DNA of 64,000 nucleotides from Symbiodinium natans (taxonomy: Eukaryota; Sar; Dinophyceae; Suessiales; Symbiodiniaceae): the NCBI GenBank assembly GCA_905221605.1, contig CAJNDS010002363.1, positions 344,589 through 408,588 of the forward strand. Direction: 5' to 3'. Under the pieces are notes generated by a model. It was given only the letters and a program-made list of their open reading frames with translations. It made no database searches and had not been told where the DNA came from. This document shows, in pieces, positions 27,801-35,507 of this stretch; the stretch's first letter is position 1, and each line of letters starts with the position of its first letter. Position numbers and translations under genes: made by a program.

Positions 27801-29451
27801 TTAGGGTTTAGGTTTAGGGTTTAGGGTTTAGGGTTTAGGATGAGGATGCTGCAAGGTGTTTGAGGCCAAGGAGGAAGCCAAAGCACGGGGATGTGACCTG
27901 ACTCGGCTGCTTTCCCATACCAAAGCAGGGCCTGGCACCGGAGGGTCCAATGGAACAAAAAGCCTGAATGGTTCTAAGCGAAGGGCATCTTTTGAAAAGT
28001 AATTTCTTTGTAAGCATGTCTTTGAAAGGTGTTATAAGAAAATTGTTCCACTTTGAAAACTGTGGAAAAAAAACAGCTGTTTCCAGGAGGATGCCTTTAT
28101 GGAAGCTGGTCTTATGATTGACCCCTCGCCCACCATCACCTGAGTCAGCTAACTGCTGGGGTTGGCCAAAGCGGAGGCCGTACACAGGGATCGAAAGAGC
28201 ATTTAAGGTTGAGCGAGCCCGAAGCCTAAACCCTAAGCCCTTTTGGTCAAACCTGGACCCCCCCTCCCCCCCCCCATCCCCATCCCTGCCGCCCTTCTCA
28301 TGCCTCTGCGGAAGCCTCCTCCGATCCTCTCTCTGGCCCTCGTCAACGTGTGGGGTTTAGGGTTTAGGGTTTTGGGTTTAGCGTTGCAGGGTTTAAGGTT
28401 TAGGGTTTAGGGGGTGTTTCAGGGGAAGCGATGCAGTCGGAAAGTAAAACTCCCCTTTTTCATTCAACTTCATGAAGGAAAGCGATTCTCAGAGTAGGTT
28501 ACAGTAGGGGTCTGGTGGGATAGCTGTCGTACTTATATGCCTCTCAAGAACAAAAAGGAATAAGGTTCCCGCATGTCCTAGCTACACCCTTTGGGAACCC
28601 AGGCCCTAGCTGCACCCTAAACCCTAAACCCTACACCTTCAGCTGCTCATTATGATGACCCTTCTCGGGCAGGCCAAGCTCAATCTTCCTAGGCTGTCCT
28701 GGATGGATGCTGGTTAATTCAACACATTGGCCCTTTGCAACCCGCTGAATAATTATTCCTGAACAAGATCCTCTGCATTATCCCAAGGTCGTACCCTAAA
28801 CCCTAGACCCTAAACCCTAAACCCTAAACCCTAGAATAGGGCTTGGAGCCTCCCCAAACCTCATCATCAGACATCCTTTTGCATCCAGGCCTCTTCGAAC
28901 AGGTAGTCAGACATCCTGAAACCCTCAACCCTAAACCCCTAAACCCTAAACCCCTAAACCCCTAAACCCCTAAACCCCTAAACCCCTAAACCCCTAAACC
29001 CCTAAACCCCTAAACCCCTAAACCCCTAAACCCCTAAACCCCTAAAAACCCTCAACCCCAAACCTTTTGGGGCTTCAAGCTTGCAGTCTGAGCTTCCAAG
29101 TCGAGCCAGCTGGGCAAGCTGAAATTGTGCCTGTGCTGGAAAGCCAGCCCCCCGCGAATAGAATCTACATGGCGGAGGATGGTCTGGAAGTCTGCGAGTG
29201 TCAACACATGCACAGATGTGAGAATACTATAAATATACATATATGTATATGTATATATATATATTTTTTTTTTCAAGTATACATTCTTTGTATACGTGCA
29301 AGACAGGCTTCAGGCAGTGTGGGCATGTGTGGGCGTCTGCTTCTTCCACGTGTAAGTTATGGCCATCTTCAACTCACGGGGGGCGCTCCAGGAATTTGGG
29401 CACGCAAGGCGGGCAATCGCCTCGACATCACCAGCCTCTGCGGCACGTCGC
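12840..29451 (-). CDS. Sel1-repeat protein gene split into many tiny exons (gene span)
   Basis: Minus-strand islands between telomere-like arrays encode consecutive Sel1-like (TPR-related) repeats, whose consensus is A.YNLG..Y..G.GV..D..EA..WY..AA..G. Such repeats usually build curved protein-binding scaffolds. Joining exons restores full repeats: AQYNLAYAYY + VGDGVTPSEGEAAKWFR, and YREGHGVPRDAVQ + AMAWTRRAAELGH + AMFNLAVALARGEGSP. Resolved exons, 5' to 3': 29451-29406, 29130-29074, 26792-26756, 26107-26014, 25750-25730, 24815-24771, 23289-23232, 22912-22874, 21634-21572, 20979-20935, 19735-19706, 16518-16468, 14863-14845, 13973-13928, 13456-13418, 12889-12840. Others must be missing, because some repeats are incomplete, and neither the start nor the stop was found. 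Donors are mostly GC, with one GA. Several introns have 4-bp duplications at their ends (GCCA/GCCA twice). One gene or two cannot be told apart from the sequence alone. Confidence 0.8.
12913..13002. mobile_element. Foldback element family A, copy 1
   Basis: Inverted repeat ends TTTACTTGaAGGTTCgTGGG and the inverse of CCTCCAAGTAAA. About 90 bp, within a Sel1 intron. Confidence 0.85.
13086..13138. mobile_element. Foldback element family C, internally deleted copy
   Basis: Ends CTTGGTAGCCCAGTA and GGGCTACCAAG, only 53 bp. Flanking 4-mers TCTT/TCCT. Lies within a Sel1 intron rather than defining one. Confidence 0.85.
13418..13456 (-). CDS. Sel1 exon (QAQYELAVVLES)
   Basis: Acceptor GTCAAG|GC, GC donor. 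Reads GQAQYELAVVLESG after joining to the exon at 13928-13973 (NHS + G). Confidence 0.85.
13928..13973 (-). CDS. Sel1 exon (ESASWLRQAALLNHS)
   Basis: Acceptor GCCAG|GAG, donor G|GCGG. Encodes the second helix of a Sel1 repeat. Joined to the exon at 14845-14863 it gives GMAVNEESASWLRQAA. Confidence 0.85.
13992..14102. mobile_element. Foldback element family C
   Basis: TGGCCCAGTAACC start, TACCCTTTTTGGGGTTGG middle and ACTGGGCTAGCAAG end. About 111 bp, in the Sel1 intron between exons 14845 and 13973. Confidence 0.85.
14845..14863 (-). CDS. 19-bp Sel1 micro-exon (GMAVNE)
   Basis: Acceptor GGCAG|G, GA donor GAG|GAGG. The 4-mers at the following intron are GAGG/GAGT. The very short exon is supported only by how well it completes the Sel1 repeat. 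Confidence 0.6.
16468..16518 (-). CDS. Sel1 exon (VGDGVTPSEGEAAKWFR)
   Basis: Acceptor CCCAAG|GTC, donor CGC|GCTA. The 17 codons complete the repeat begun by the exon at 19706-19735 with exact Sel1 spacing. Confidence 0.9.
16558..19158. repeat. 1108-bp tandem duplication, 2.35 copies
   Basis: Copies start at about 16558, 17666 and 18774 (spacing 1108 bp both times); the third ends at about 19158 where the sequence changes to GGTGTATTTGCC. Copies differ at only a few positions, so the duplication is recent. On the minus strand each copy holds coding-like stretches (RKAARAVEEELRTWKEG, and RSAIVVNCRTPANRGSSDEV) in more than one frame, of no recognised family. The whole block sits inside one Sel1 intron (16519-19705). 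Confidence 0.9.
19412..19526. mobile_element. Foldback element family D
   Basis: Ends ATGGGGGGTTTCCGAAATTAGG and TTTTTCGAAAACCCCCAT, with GTCCCCTACTTTTTCG near the 3' end. About 115 bp, touching a family C copy. Confidence 0.8.
19526..19637. mobile_element. Foldback element family C (diverged)
   Basis: GGCTGCCCAGTAACCTAGG start and GGTACTACTGGGCATCC end, with GGGTTTATAAGGGAACC inside. Confidence 0.75.
19706..19735 (-). CDS. Sel1 exon (AQYNLAYAYY)
   Basis: Acceptor CCCGAG|GCA, donor TAC|GCAC. Ten codons, first helix of a Sel1 repeat. The 3.2-kb intron after it holds the 1108-bp tandem duplication. Confidence 0.9.
20935..20979 (-). CDS. Sel1 exon (AIVWYTRAADKGHVL)
   Basis: Acceptor TGCAAG|GCT, donor CTG|GCAG. 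The 4-mers at the next intron are GCAG/GCAC. Joined sequence: VSE + AIVWYTRAADKGHVL + AQYNLAY. Confidence 0.9.
21572..21634 (-). CDS. Sel1 exon (AMFNLAVALARGEGSPRNVSE)
   Basis: Acceptor CAGCAG|GCC, donor GAG|GCGG. Twenty-one codons with helix 1 and the G.G loop of a Sel1 repeat. The upstream intron is flanked by perfect GCCA duplications. Confidence 0.9.
21655..21802. repeat. Direct repeat rich in CCTTAATTAAGG
   Basis: Two about 75-bp units, each with GGTCCTTATTATGAATTAA or GGTGCTTATTATGAATTAA and a palindromic CCTTAATTAAG. Located in a Sel1 intron. Confidence 0.75.
21935..22031. mobile_element. Foldback element family E
   Basis: Start TTGGGATGTTCCTCTTATAC, end AGAAGGGGGAACATACC. Inner arms ACAGTCCTTAATAGG / CCATTAAGGA. 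Confidence 0.85.
22874..22912 (-). CDS. Sel1 exon (AMAWTRRAAELGH)
   Basis: Acceptor GACCAG|GCC, donor CAC|GCCA. Thirteen codons, second helix. Both flanking introns carry perfect GCCA/GCCA duplications. Confidence 0.9.
23232..23289 (-). CDS. Sel1 exon (YNLATAYREGHGVPRDAVQ)
   Basis: Acceptor CCCAAG|G TAC, donor CAG|GCCA. A near-consensus Sel1 first half and the best single family match in this gene. Confidence 0.92.
23625..23685 (-). CDS. Possible Sel1 exon (FAKADKAMCLG)
   Basis: After acceptor CCCGAG|GC it reads SNSFAKADKAMCLGR, which fits the loop and second helix of a Sel1 repeat loosely. Its 3' border is not determined. Confidence 0.45.
24064..24173. repeat. Family K dispersed repeat, copy 1
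   Basis: Shares GGAGGCGGGCGAGCGACCTG, GGTCGGCTT and GGCCTAGGCCCTGAGTTTAG with 50519-50633. Confidence 0.8.
24437..24569. mobile_element. Foldback element family A, copy 2
   Basis: TACTTGGAGGTTCATGGGTA start and TACCCTGAACCTCCGAGTA end, about 133 bp, with the inner motif CTTAGGGGACTTGG. Confidence 0.9.
24771..24815 (-). CDS. Sel1 exon (DGVEANFSEAARWFR)
   Basis: Acceptor AACAG|GAC, donor AGA|GCCC. Fifteen codons with the GV..(S)EA..WFR signature. Confidence 0.88.
25029..25132. mobile_element. Foldback element family E
   Basis: TTGGGACGTTCCCCCTTATA start and AAAAAGGGGGAAACACCCC end. Confidence 0.85.
25383..25487. mobile_element. Foldback element family E
   Basis: TTGGGATGTGACCCCGTATA start and AAGGGGGGAACATCCCAA end. 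Confidence 0.85.
25568..25690. repeat. Two-unit direct repeat (GTAGGTTACCTAAGAGCC)
   Basis: Units share CTTTTTGTAGGTTRCCTAAG, AGAGCC and ACAAGAA, about 85 bp apart. Confidence 0.75.
25730..25750 (-). CDS. Sel1 exon (LAYSNGAG)
   Basis: Acceptor CCCAAG|GT, then LAYSNGAGRDG. Matches the end of helix 1 and the turn. The 3' border is approximate. Confidence 0.55.
26014..26107 (-). CDS. Sel1 exon (DPAAAVALYRAAASAGSASA)
   Basis: Reads DPAAAVALYRAAASAG then SASAQFLLGFS: second helix of one repeat and first helix of the next. Donor TCG|GCGG. The acceptor (CAG|T) is less certain. Confidence 0.8.
26756..26792 (-). CDS. Sel1 exon (AQLRLGALLHDGG)
   Basis: Acceptor CCCAG|GCT, then AQLRLGALLHDGG and a GC donor. 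Typical Sel1 helix 1. Confidence 0.8.
28927..29046. repeat. (CCCCTAAA)n octamer variant array
   Basis: About 13 units of CCCCTAAA, one base longer than the common heptamer, in a pure run. Confidence 0.95.
29074..29130 (-). CDS. Sel1-like exon (AQFQLAQLARLGSSDCKLE)
   Basis: Acceptor GCACAG|GCA, donor GAA|GCCC. The sequence fits helix 1 of a Sel1 repeat. Confidence 0.7.
29406..29451 (-). CDS. Sel1-like exon (RRAAEAGDVEAIARL)
   Basis: Acceptor GAAG|G, donor CTT|GCGT. Typical RAAEAGD..A..RL Sel1 sequence. The 4-mers GCGA (start of this exon) and GCGT (its donor) are similar. Confidence 0.75.
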
Positions 29452-30655
29452 CTTCGGCCGTGGGCTGAGGGCTTACCTGAACCCCCTCGAGTACCCCTTA
29501 TGTAATGGGGCCTGCGAGACGCAGAACTCTTAAATGAGGGATCAACAGGGCACGTGAAGTCGCATCCCGACATGACAACCCCACCCCAAGCAAACGAACC
29601 TAAACCCTAAACCCTAAACCCTAAACCCTAAACCCTAAACCCTAAACCCTAAACCCTAAACCCTAAACCCTAAACCCTACGCAAAACCCTCAACAACAGT
29701 CCAAGATGCTCGACCCAGGTTCCCTAAACACCCGATGCCCCAGCCCTTCGTGGCCCGCACCTGTCGACACTCAGGTTGTAGCCCCACGCAGGTGGGAACA
29801 GCTCAGGGCAGCCTCCTGAGGAGTCTTATGATGATGCCCTCAACCCTAAACCCTAAACCCTAAACCCTAAACCCTAAACCCTAAACCCTAAACCCACCGA
29901 GGCTAAGGGGTTTTTTGTCTTTCATGTTGGGGGATATATCGTTGAGATCTATGAGGTTCTTACATGCTATATGCTATGACGGCTTAGGATTCCTAAACCC
30001 TAAACCCTAAACCCTAAACCCTGAACCCTAAACCCTAAACCCTACACCCTACACCCTAAACCCTAAACCCTAAACCCTAAACACCCCAAAACCCTAAACC
30101 CTAAACCCTAATTAAACCCTAAACCCTAAACCCTCCCCCCCAAATGAACCGTCAGATCTGGCTATGTTATGTCTGTCCGGGTTGAATGTGCAAGAGCCCA
30201 GGAGCCTGCCTCTTCCACGCTACGTGCATGCGGGGGTGTTCCCCTAAACCCTAAACCCTAAACCCTAAACCCTAAACCCTAAACCCCTTCCATATGGGCT
30301 GGACAAGGCATCCTGCTCCGTCATCCTTCAACCTTACCCTCAGGGCCATGGTACTGAACATAGGGAATACTTGGGCCTTAAAGTACTTCCTACATAGGGC
30401 CTTTTTGGGCAGAGGTATATAACTAGCAGGTACATGGACCCTTAGGGTTCAGCCTAGCACAGTTTCAAGGGAAGCCTTCAGACATGTTCTCGGTTCCCCA
30501 AGGTATGGCAGTTCTGCTTGCGTGAAAGGCTACAGGTATAACTGCCTAAGCCTTTAAGCTTTAAACCCTAACCCCTAGATGAGGGAGTGCCTGGGAGTTA
30601 TATCAGGCTCTTGGGGAAAACGCCTCTCTTTTTTTTCAACATTCCTCACGCGCTC

Positions 30656-33355
30656 GAGGACAAGGAATCGATCGCCAGCTTCTCCAACACTGCCACTGCC
30701 TCATGAGGCCGCGACGCACGGGTGAAAGTGCTCAATGCAGAGCTTTGCACCAGAGCATTGGCCTCAATGCCTTAGCAGCCCGGCACAACCATATTCTAAT
30801 AAGGGTACCCCTTTTTTTGTTGCTTAATTTAACAACGGGAACTCAGAGCCCAAAAAAACAAGTAAAGGGTACCACTGGGCCACCAAGATGCCATATGTCT
30901 CCGCGTCGTGAATCAACTGCTGGGCTCGCCGCCAGTGTGCCGATCGTGTACAGGAGCCCATGGCAGAGCTACACAAGACACCTATACTGAACTTGGAACC
31001 CTAGCAAAAGTTGTAATCTTAGCTGGTTCTTAGGATTTAAAGTACCCAACAATCATAATTTAAGCTGTTTCTTAGGTATTGAAGTGCCCAAAAATTAGAA
31101 AATCTTTCCAAGCATCCCTAAGACGCAGTTGACGTCAACCAGATTCCCGCCCAAGAGCGAGAAAGCAGCTTGCCACTGTGCGCCGGATTGGTAGGCATTC
31201 AGTACAGAGCCTAGACTCCCCTTAGAACCTTAGCAAAAAAGCTTTAGGGTTTAGGGTTTAGGGTTTAGGGTTTAGGGTTTAGGGTTTAGGGTTTAGGGCT
31301 CTTATATAAACACAAACAATAAAAAAAAATTCCCAAGGGGGACATAGGAGCCCCACATCAGGACATCAACCAGTACTCCGGTCCTTGCGGCCTGTTGAAG
31401 AAGATGCGTCACTTTTGGCCAGCAGCTTGCCTAGGATGGCCCTTACTGTAAACCCCTCTGAAACATATTCTTGGATATGATCCTCTTAAACCCAAGAAGG
31501 GAATATATCCAGCAATATCCCAAGGGCTCTAAACCCTAAACCTAAACCCTCAACCCTAAACCTAGTTGCGCTGGAGCAGGCGGTCATCACGGTGCTGTAG
31601 GCCGGTGCGTTGGCAGGCACTGAAAGCAGCTCCAGGCTGCACAGAAGTTGGCTGGAGTCAGACCTTATTTAGGGTTTAGGGCTTAGGGTTTAGGGTTTAG
31701 GGCCCCATTAATCAAGGAATAAGAAGGTTAGACTTTTCAATTCCTACGAAATAAGGAAACCCCAAAAGCTTTGAGTTCAGTTATTGTTGAGGGAGAGACC
31801 ATCTGTCACATCTCTCGCACGCTGCTGCGGCTGCAGTATATGCAACCGTGTTTGTTTGAAGGAGGGCTTGATGAAGCATCCGCACTAGAAGCAGCGCCTC
31901 TGCCCAGCAGCCGCTCTGCTCGCACGCAGAGATGCAGGCGCCGTATGAGATGACGTCCCCGAGCGCGCGCCAGAGCGGCATCTCTGACAATAGGGATGTT
32001 GCATGCTGCCACCGTCCAGAACGGCAAAACGCAGTCAGAAGTGCGTTGCACGTCACCTCGCAGACGTTGGGCGAGGTGCTGTGGAGCTCATGAAACAGGA
32101 GGACGGCCTTTTGCCACTGCTGCCCAGCACCGCATGCACTTATGAGGGTGTTGTAGCAGACGCTGGTGGCCTGCAGCTGGCAACTGATCATGACTGCGAA
32201 GATATGGCATGCCACCAGCCACTGCGTTGCTTTTTCACAAGCGCTCATCACTGAGCAGTATGAAATCACATCCGGTGTGATTCGACCACTTGTTGCGTCT
32301 GACAGCACTTGCAACGTCCACTGCCAGTGCCTGCATGTGGGGTCGTGGGACAAATGAACAAGAACTGCCGATGCCTGCATGTGCGATCGTGGGAGAAACA
32401 AACAAGAAGCAAGCTTGGCGTGCTTTTCTCACGTCTTTGACTGTGTATACGCCCCCGAATGAGTGCTTGCCAGATCGCGAGCTAGGCATTGCAAGACGAT
32501 TCGGGTTGAGCGCTTTAAGTCCATCGAGCCAAATGCTAGATGCTCAGAAACCGAACATGAACTGATAGATAGTGCAGATGGACGAGCTACCGCGACAAGA
32601 GAAACAGCAACAGAGCGCATGCAACTGGAGATCCCAGCGCCTGCATGCGGCAATGGCCGCATTGCAGGTGACGCAAGTCGGTTGGATGTGGGCCTCCCGC
32701 GACCTTGCTAAAGATCGCACGGCAAGCTGCCAGTTGGCAGACCCACAGGAGCTGATCATCGCATTATACGAGATGGCGTCAGCTCGCATTTGCTTCTCCA
32801 AACTTGTGAGGCAGCCTGCTGCGTCTTCCCACCTGGACTTGTCGAAGGAACTGATGAGAGCGTTGAATGAGATCAAGCTTGCTTGGAGACAAGCGCTGTC
32901 GAGACTGTCAAATACGCACAGGCTCAGCTTCCATAGCCTTGGTAGCCCAGTAGCCATATTGTAAATAAGGATACCCTGTTTTGGTTGGTGACTTTTAGAA
33001 GGGAACCCAGAACCCCAAGAAGGGTAAAGGGTACCAGTGGGCTACCAAGTTGCTCTCCCTTCTCCAAGCAGCTCACGACCGCGTTGTGCAAAATCGTGTC
33101 GGTCTCCACACTCTGGATGCGCAAGTCCTCCAACAGCCGAAGTGCCTGCGGCCACTGCTCTGCACTTACCGTGCTGATTGTGGCAGTGTAGAGGACCACG
33201 TTAACCTTCAAGTTCTGGCTGGCTGTGGCTGACAAAATCTCAAGGCTGTTTTGCCAGTTCTGCGATTGGCGGCATGCATGAATGGCCTGCACATTCTCCC
33301 TCAATGGACTGCATCGGTGATCCTGCGTTGTCTGAAGGGCCGTGCTCGGATGCAT
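30656..33355 (-). CDS. Pentatricopeptide-repeat (PPR) protein, eight exons
   Basis: PPR proteins bind organelle RNA through stacked 35-residue repeats. Exons 5' to 3': 33355-33054, 32937-32641, 32330-31800, 31663-31570, 31430-31352, 31210-31127, 30981-30892, 30780-30656. Joined, they give continuous PPR motifs: HNAVVSCLEKGE, SLISFNALISSFDKSRWEDA, ISYNAMISSCGSANWQLAV, VISYCSVMSACEKATQW, VCYNTLISACGAGQQW, YSTVMTACSSASCWPKV, VLMWGSVLNAYQSGAQW, VLCSSAMGSCTRSAHWRRA. Repeat spacing is kept at 35 residues across most junctions. The start is the ATG at 33355, downstream of an in-frame TAG; an ATG in another frame at about 33370 makes the N-terminus uncertain. The stop is taken as the TGA after LAIDSLSSSA, but a GC donor before it would allow further exons. 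Six introns use GC donors and one GT, and all end in AG|G. No targeting peptide was recognised. Confidence 0.9.
30781..30891 (-). mobile_element. PPR intron 7 = family C introner-like element
   Basis: Minus strand: GCAT|CTTGGTGGCCC ... GGGCTGCTAAG|GCAT. Perfect 4-bp duplication GCAT. Donor GC comes from the duplication and the acceptor AG from the element end. Splicing joins AETY + GIEANALV. Confidence 0.92.
30982..31126 (-). mobile_element. PPR intron 6 = family G introner-like element
   Basis: Minus strand: GCGT|CTTAGGGATGCTTGG ... CCAAGTTCAGTATAG|GTGT. The duplications match at 3 of 4 bases. The interior has two units of GCTGTTTCTTAGG type. Splicing joins LVDVN + C + VLCSSAMG. Confidence 0.88.
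31211..31351 (-). mobile_element. PPR intron 5, GCTC duplication
   Basis: Minus strand: GCTC|CTATGTCCCCCTTGG ... AAGGGGAGTCTAG|GCTC. Perfect duplication, GC donor. Telomere-like CCCTAAA repeats (minus-strand reading) lie inside (31248-31298). Joins VLMWG + SVLNAY. Confidence 0.9.
31431..31569 (-). mobile_element. PPR intron 4 = family I introner-like element
   Basis: Minus strand: GCAA|CTAGG ... GGGCCATCCTAG|GCAA. Perfect duplication, GC donor. Carries the family core TTCCCTTCTTGGGTTTAAGA and short telomere-like repeats near the donor. Joins MTACSS + ASCWPKV. Confidence 0.92.
31664..31799 (-). other. PPR intron 3, GTCT duplication
   Basis: Minus strand: GTCT donor side and AATAAG|GTCT acceptor side. 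Perfect 4-bp duplication with a canonical GT donor. Telomere-like repeats run to within a few bases of the acceptor. Joins CERCDRW + SDSSQLL. Confidence 0.85.
32331..32640 (-). other. PPR intron 2, long flanking duplication
   Basis: Donor TGCAG|GCGC, acceptor TGCAG|GCAC. The two ends share CATGCAGGCRCTGG (14 bp, one mismatch). Two inner units carry TGCATGTGSGRTCGTGGGA. Joins AAIAAC + RHWQWTLQV. Confidence 0.85.
32938..33053 (-). mobile_element. PPR intron 1 = family C introner-like element
   Basis: Minus strand: GCAA|CTTGGTAGCCCACTGG ... CTACTGGGCTACCAAG|GCTA. The duplications GCAA/GCTA match at 3 of 4 bases. Using GC as donor and the element-borne AG as acceptor gives EKGE + LWKLSLC and keeps the 35-residue PPR spacing exactly; a GT donor 6 bases further in would break the frame. 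Confidence 0.92.
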
Positions 33356-33840
33356 CCATCGGCAAGGCCATGACTAGTCTTCTGACATAACCAACGCGAA
33401 GGAGTCAGCTAAAGCGGCTATGCATGTAAGATCGAAAATAGTACACCCGCTCTAGTACACCTTCGTCTGGAGGTCGTCTTCGAAAGCAAGCTTGCCATCT
33501 TAAAGAGGGTCTGTTGATATCTCGGGAGCGTGAGAAGAAGTCCCCTTGAACAAAAAAAATGCCGGCGGCGGCGTCGTACGAAGAGGGTGGCCCCTAACGC
33601 TTCAATGCTTCAACAGAGCCTTACAGGGGTTCCTGACTGCGTTGGGGGTGGGGGACAGTAAAGGGGGCTCAACAGTAAGTACCCTACACGTTCAAAGAAT
33701 CATGATTAGGTTACTAGAGCCCCTAAGGAACCCAGAACTAGGTCCAGGGAAGGATAGGGTTACTGCGGGACGCCCAGGCACCGTCGCAAAGCTTTGTCAC
33801 GACGGGCTCGCCCTCTTTGATGTCTCTCGTCGTCGTTAAG

Positions 33841-33887
33841 ACCAGCTCCAACCGAAGCCTAGCGACAGCTCAAGGATGTACTGGTTC
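33841..33887 (-). CDS. Coding island, unknown family
   Basis: Open minus-strand stretch QNQYILELSLGFGWSW after CCAG. A second island at 33766-33812 reads GEPVVTKLCDGAWASR after AAAGAG|G. Probably exons of the gene downstream of the 34.5-kb island. Confidence 0.4.
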
Positions 33888-34003
33888 TGGCCCTAAACCC
33901 TAAACCCTGAACCTTAAACCTTAAAGCCTAAACCTAAAGCCGCAACAAAAACAAGCGGGTTGGCTCTTCGATCTAGGGTTAAGGCCCCAGCGCCCCAAAC
34001 ACC

Positions 34004-34118
34004 AAATGAGGGCTTACGAGAATAGGGGACCCTAAAATAGGCCCCCAAGTACTAGGATTCCTCTTTCTTGTAAGAAGGGCCCCAAAAAGGTACCCCCCAA
34101 TTTCGGAAACCACCAAAT
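34004..34118. mobile_element. Foldback element family D
   Basis: AATGAGGGCTTACGAGAATA start and AATTTCGGAAACCACCAAAT end, with GGGGACCC / GGTACCCCC arms. Confidence 0.8.
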
Positions 34119-34238
34119 CACCAGCACCATAAACCCGGACGATGTCGATGCCAAGACTTGGCGGGGTGAACAGAAAGCGACAGGATACCTTCGTCCTATC
34201 CCGCCTAGAAGACAGCCGTGGAGAGTGAAGCTCCTACT

Positions 34239-34336
34239 TTGGGATGTTCCCCCCTTATACTTGCGGTCCTTAATACGGATTATAAGAGGGGGTACTATAG
34301 TCCCTATTCAGGACTGCCAGCATAAGGGGGCGGAAC
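34239..34336. mobile_element. Foldback element family E
   Basis: TTGGGATGTTCCCCCCTTATA start and CATAAGGGGGCGGAAC end. Confidence 0.82.
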
Positions 34337-34460
34337 TCGCAGATGATCAACCAGGCAGGGATCCGGGTTGCGTCATCAGAAGGCTACGGTGCAGAGCTCA
34401 GAAGGGTTCGTAATTAATGGAGACTCCACCCCCTGCATCCTGATTGCAGTAAGGTCGCAC

Positions 34461-34528
34461 GCGCTGAACCCCCCAAACTCTATGTTCTGAATCCCAAAGT
34501 ACGACCAGAGTGGCACGATGAACTGCAC
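34461..34528 (-). CDS. Coding island, unknown family
   Basis: Acceptor TGTGAG|GTG, then VQFIVPLWSYFGIQNIEFGG. Good codon usage and no stops. A plus-strand reading of the same DNA is also open but starts at no splice-like site. Confidence 0.45.
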
Positions 34529-34596
34529 CTCACAAGATCAGCCCATCTAACATGTGGAGTAGAACTGCGGCTGAGGGCTTTCGAGCTTGCAGGGAC

Positions 34597-34650
34597 CAGC
34601 ATGGGCTATTATACCCTATAACCCCCCAAAAAGGCCCTCTGCCTATGCTG
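34597..34650. mobile_element. Foldback element family J, 54-bp copy with perfect GGAC duplication
   Basis: GGAC|CAGCATGGGC ... GCCTATGCTG|GGAC. Terminal inverted repeat CAGCATRGGC. Ends in TG rather than AG, so this copy cannot serve as a simple AG intron at its border. Confidence 0.88.
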
Positions 34651-34987
34651 GGACTTCACATCTGCTTCACAAGCGCCCGAGCCTGCTCGAGTCACAGATG
34701 GCCTGGGCCTGTCAGAGGTGCTCAACATTCACCTCAACCCTAAACCCTGAACTCCAAACCCTTTCCCTTTTTTCAAAACCCAAAACCCTAAACCATAAAC
34801 AGCAGAAAGATGATCTTTGTTTTGGTGCGCGTCCGTGTGTGACCCAGAGTCTGCTTTGCTGGCACTGCCAGAGCCCCGTTTAGGGTTCGCTTCGGGTTTA
34901 GGGTCTAGGGCTTAAGTCCCGAAAAGCTTGAAACCGACGTCCGAAAAACCTCTGAGCCCTGAAGCAGACATAGATTCCACAAGGTTA

Positions 34988-35015
34988 CAAATTCCCTCAT
35001 TCCCTACTAAGAACG
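34988..35015. mobile_element. Family B element, single end
   Basis: ATTCCCTCATTCCCTACTAA followed by GAAC: the right end of family B without a partner end nearby. Confidence 0.6.
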
Positions 35016-35224
35016 AGTAAGAATACCACTATTCCATACACGTATATGATGAAGAAAGAACGCGGAAATGATATCACGAACCCTAGCTACCATAATTTGA
35101 CGTCTATTCCTTGCCTAAATGGATTTTGAGCTTTCTTGGAAGGGTTAGGGAGTTTGGTGTGTGGGGGCGCAAGGAACCAAACCCAGAACTGAAAGGCGCT
35201 GTGTGGTCTCAGGTAGAGTTCAGG

Positions 35225-35332
35225 GTACTTCAAGGTTCATGGCAAGCAGGGATATACGCACCTTAAATAAGGTTATAAGCATAGCTGCCCAAATATTAAG
35301 CCTACTTATAAGAACCCATGAGCCTCCAAGTA
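35225..35332. mobile_element. Foldback element family A, copy 3 (diverged)
   Basis: TACTTCAAGGTTCATGG start and CCCATGAGCCTCCAAGTA end. Confidence 0.75.
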
Positions 35333-35449
35333 ACCTTCGGGTGCTGCACAGACCCCGAAACCCTAAACCCTAAGCCCTAAACCCTAACCCTGAACCCCAA
35401 ACCCTAAACCCTAAACCCCAAACCCTAACCCCCCCCCTCCCCCACTTAC

Positions 35450-35507
35450 CCACCTCCACGGGCATCTGCGAAAGCAAAGTGCCATCCAGGAGGAGCTGCA
35501 GCTCTGC
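35450..35507 (-). CDS. Coding island, unknown family
   Basis: Acceptor CAACAG|GCA, then AELQLLLDGTLLSQMPVEVG. A neighbouring island at 35655-35718 reads GFKGLKEETLEMRLLF. Confidence 0.5.

Noticed and set aside
34470-34592. Plus-strand open stretch KLYVLNPKVRPEWHDELH
   Set aside because: The minus strand (VQFIVPLWSYFGIQNIEFGG) follows a good acceptor and agrees in strand with all other genes. Not fully excluded.
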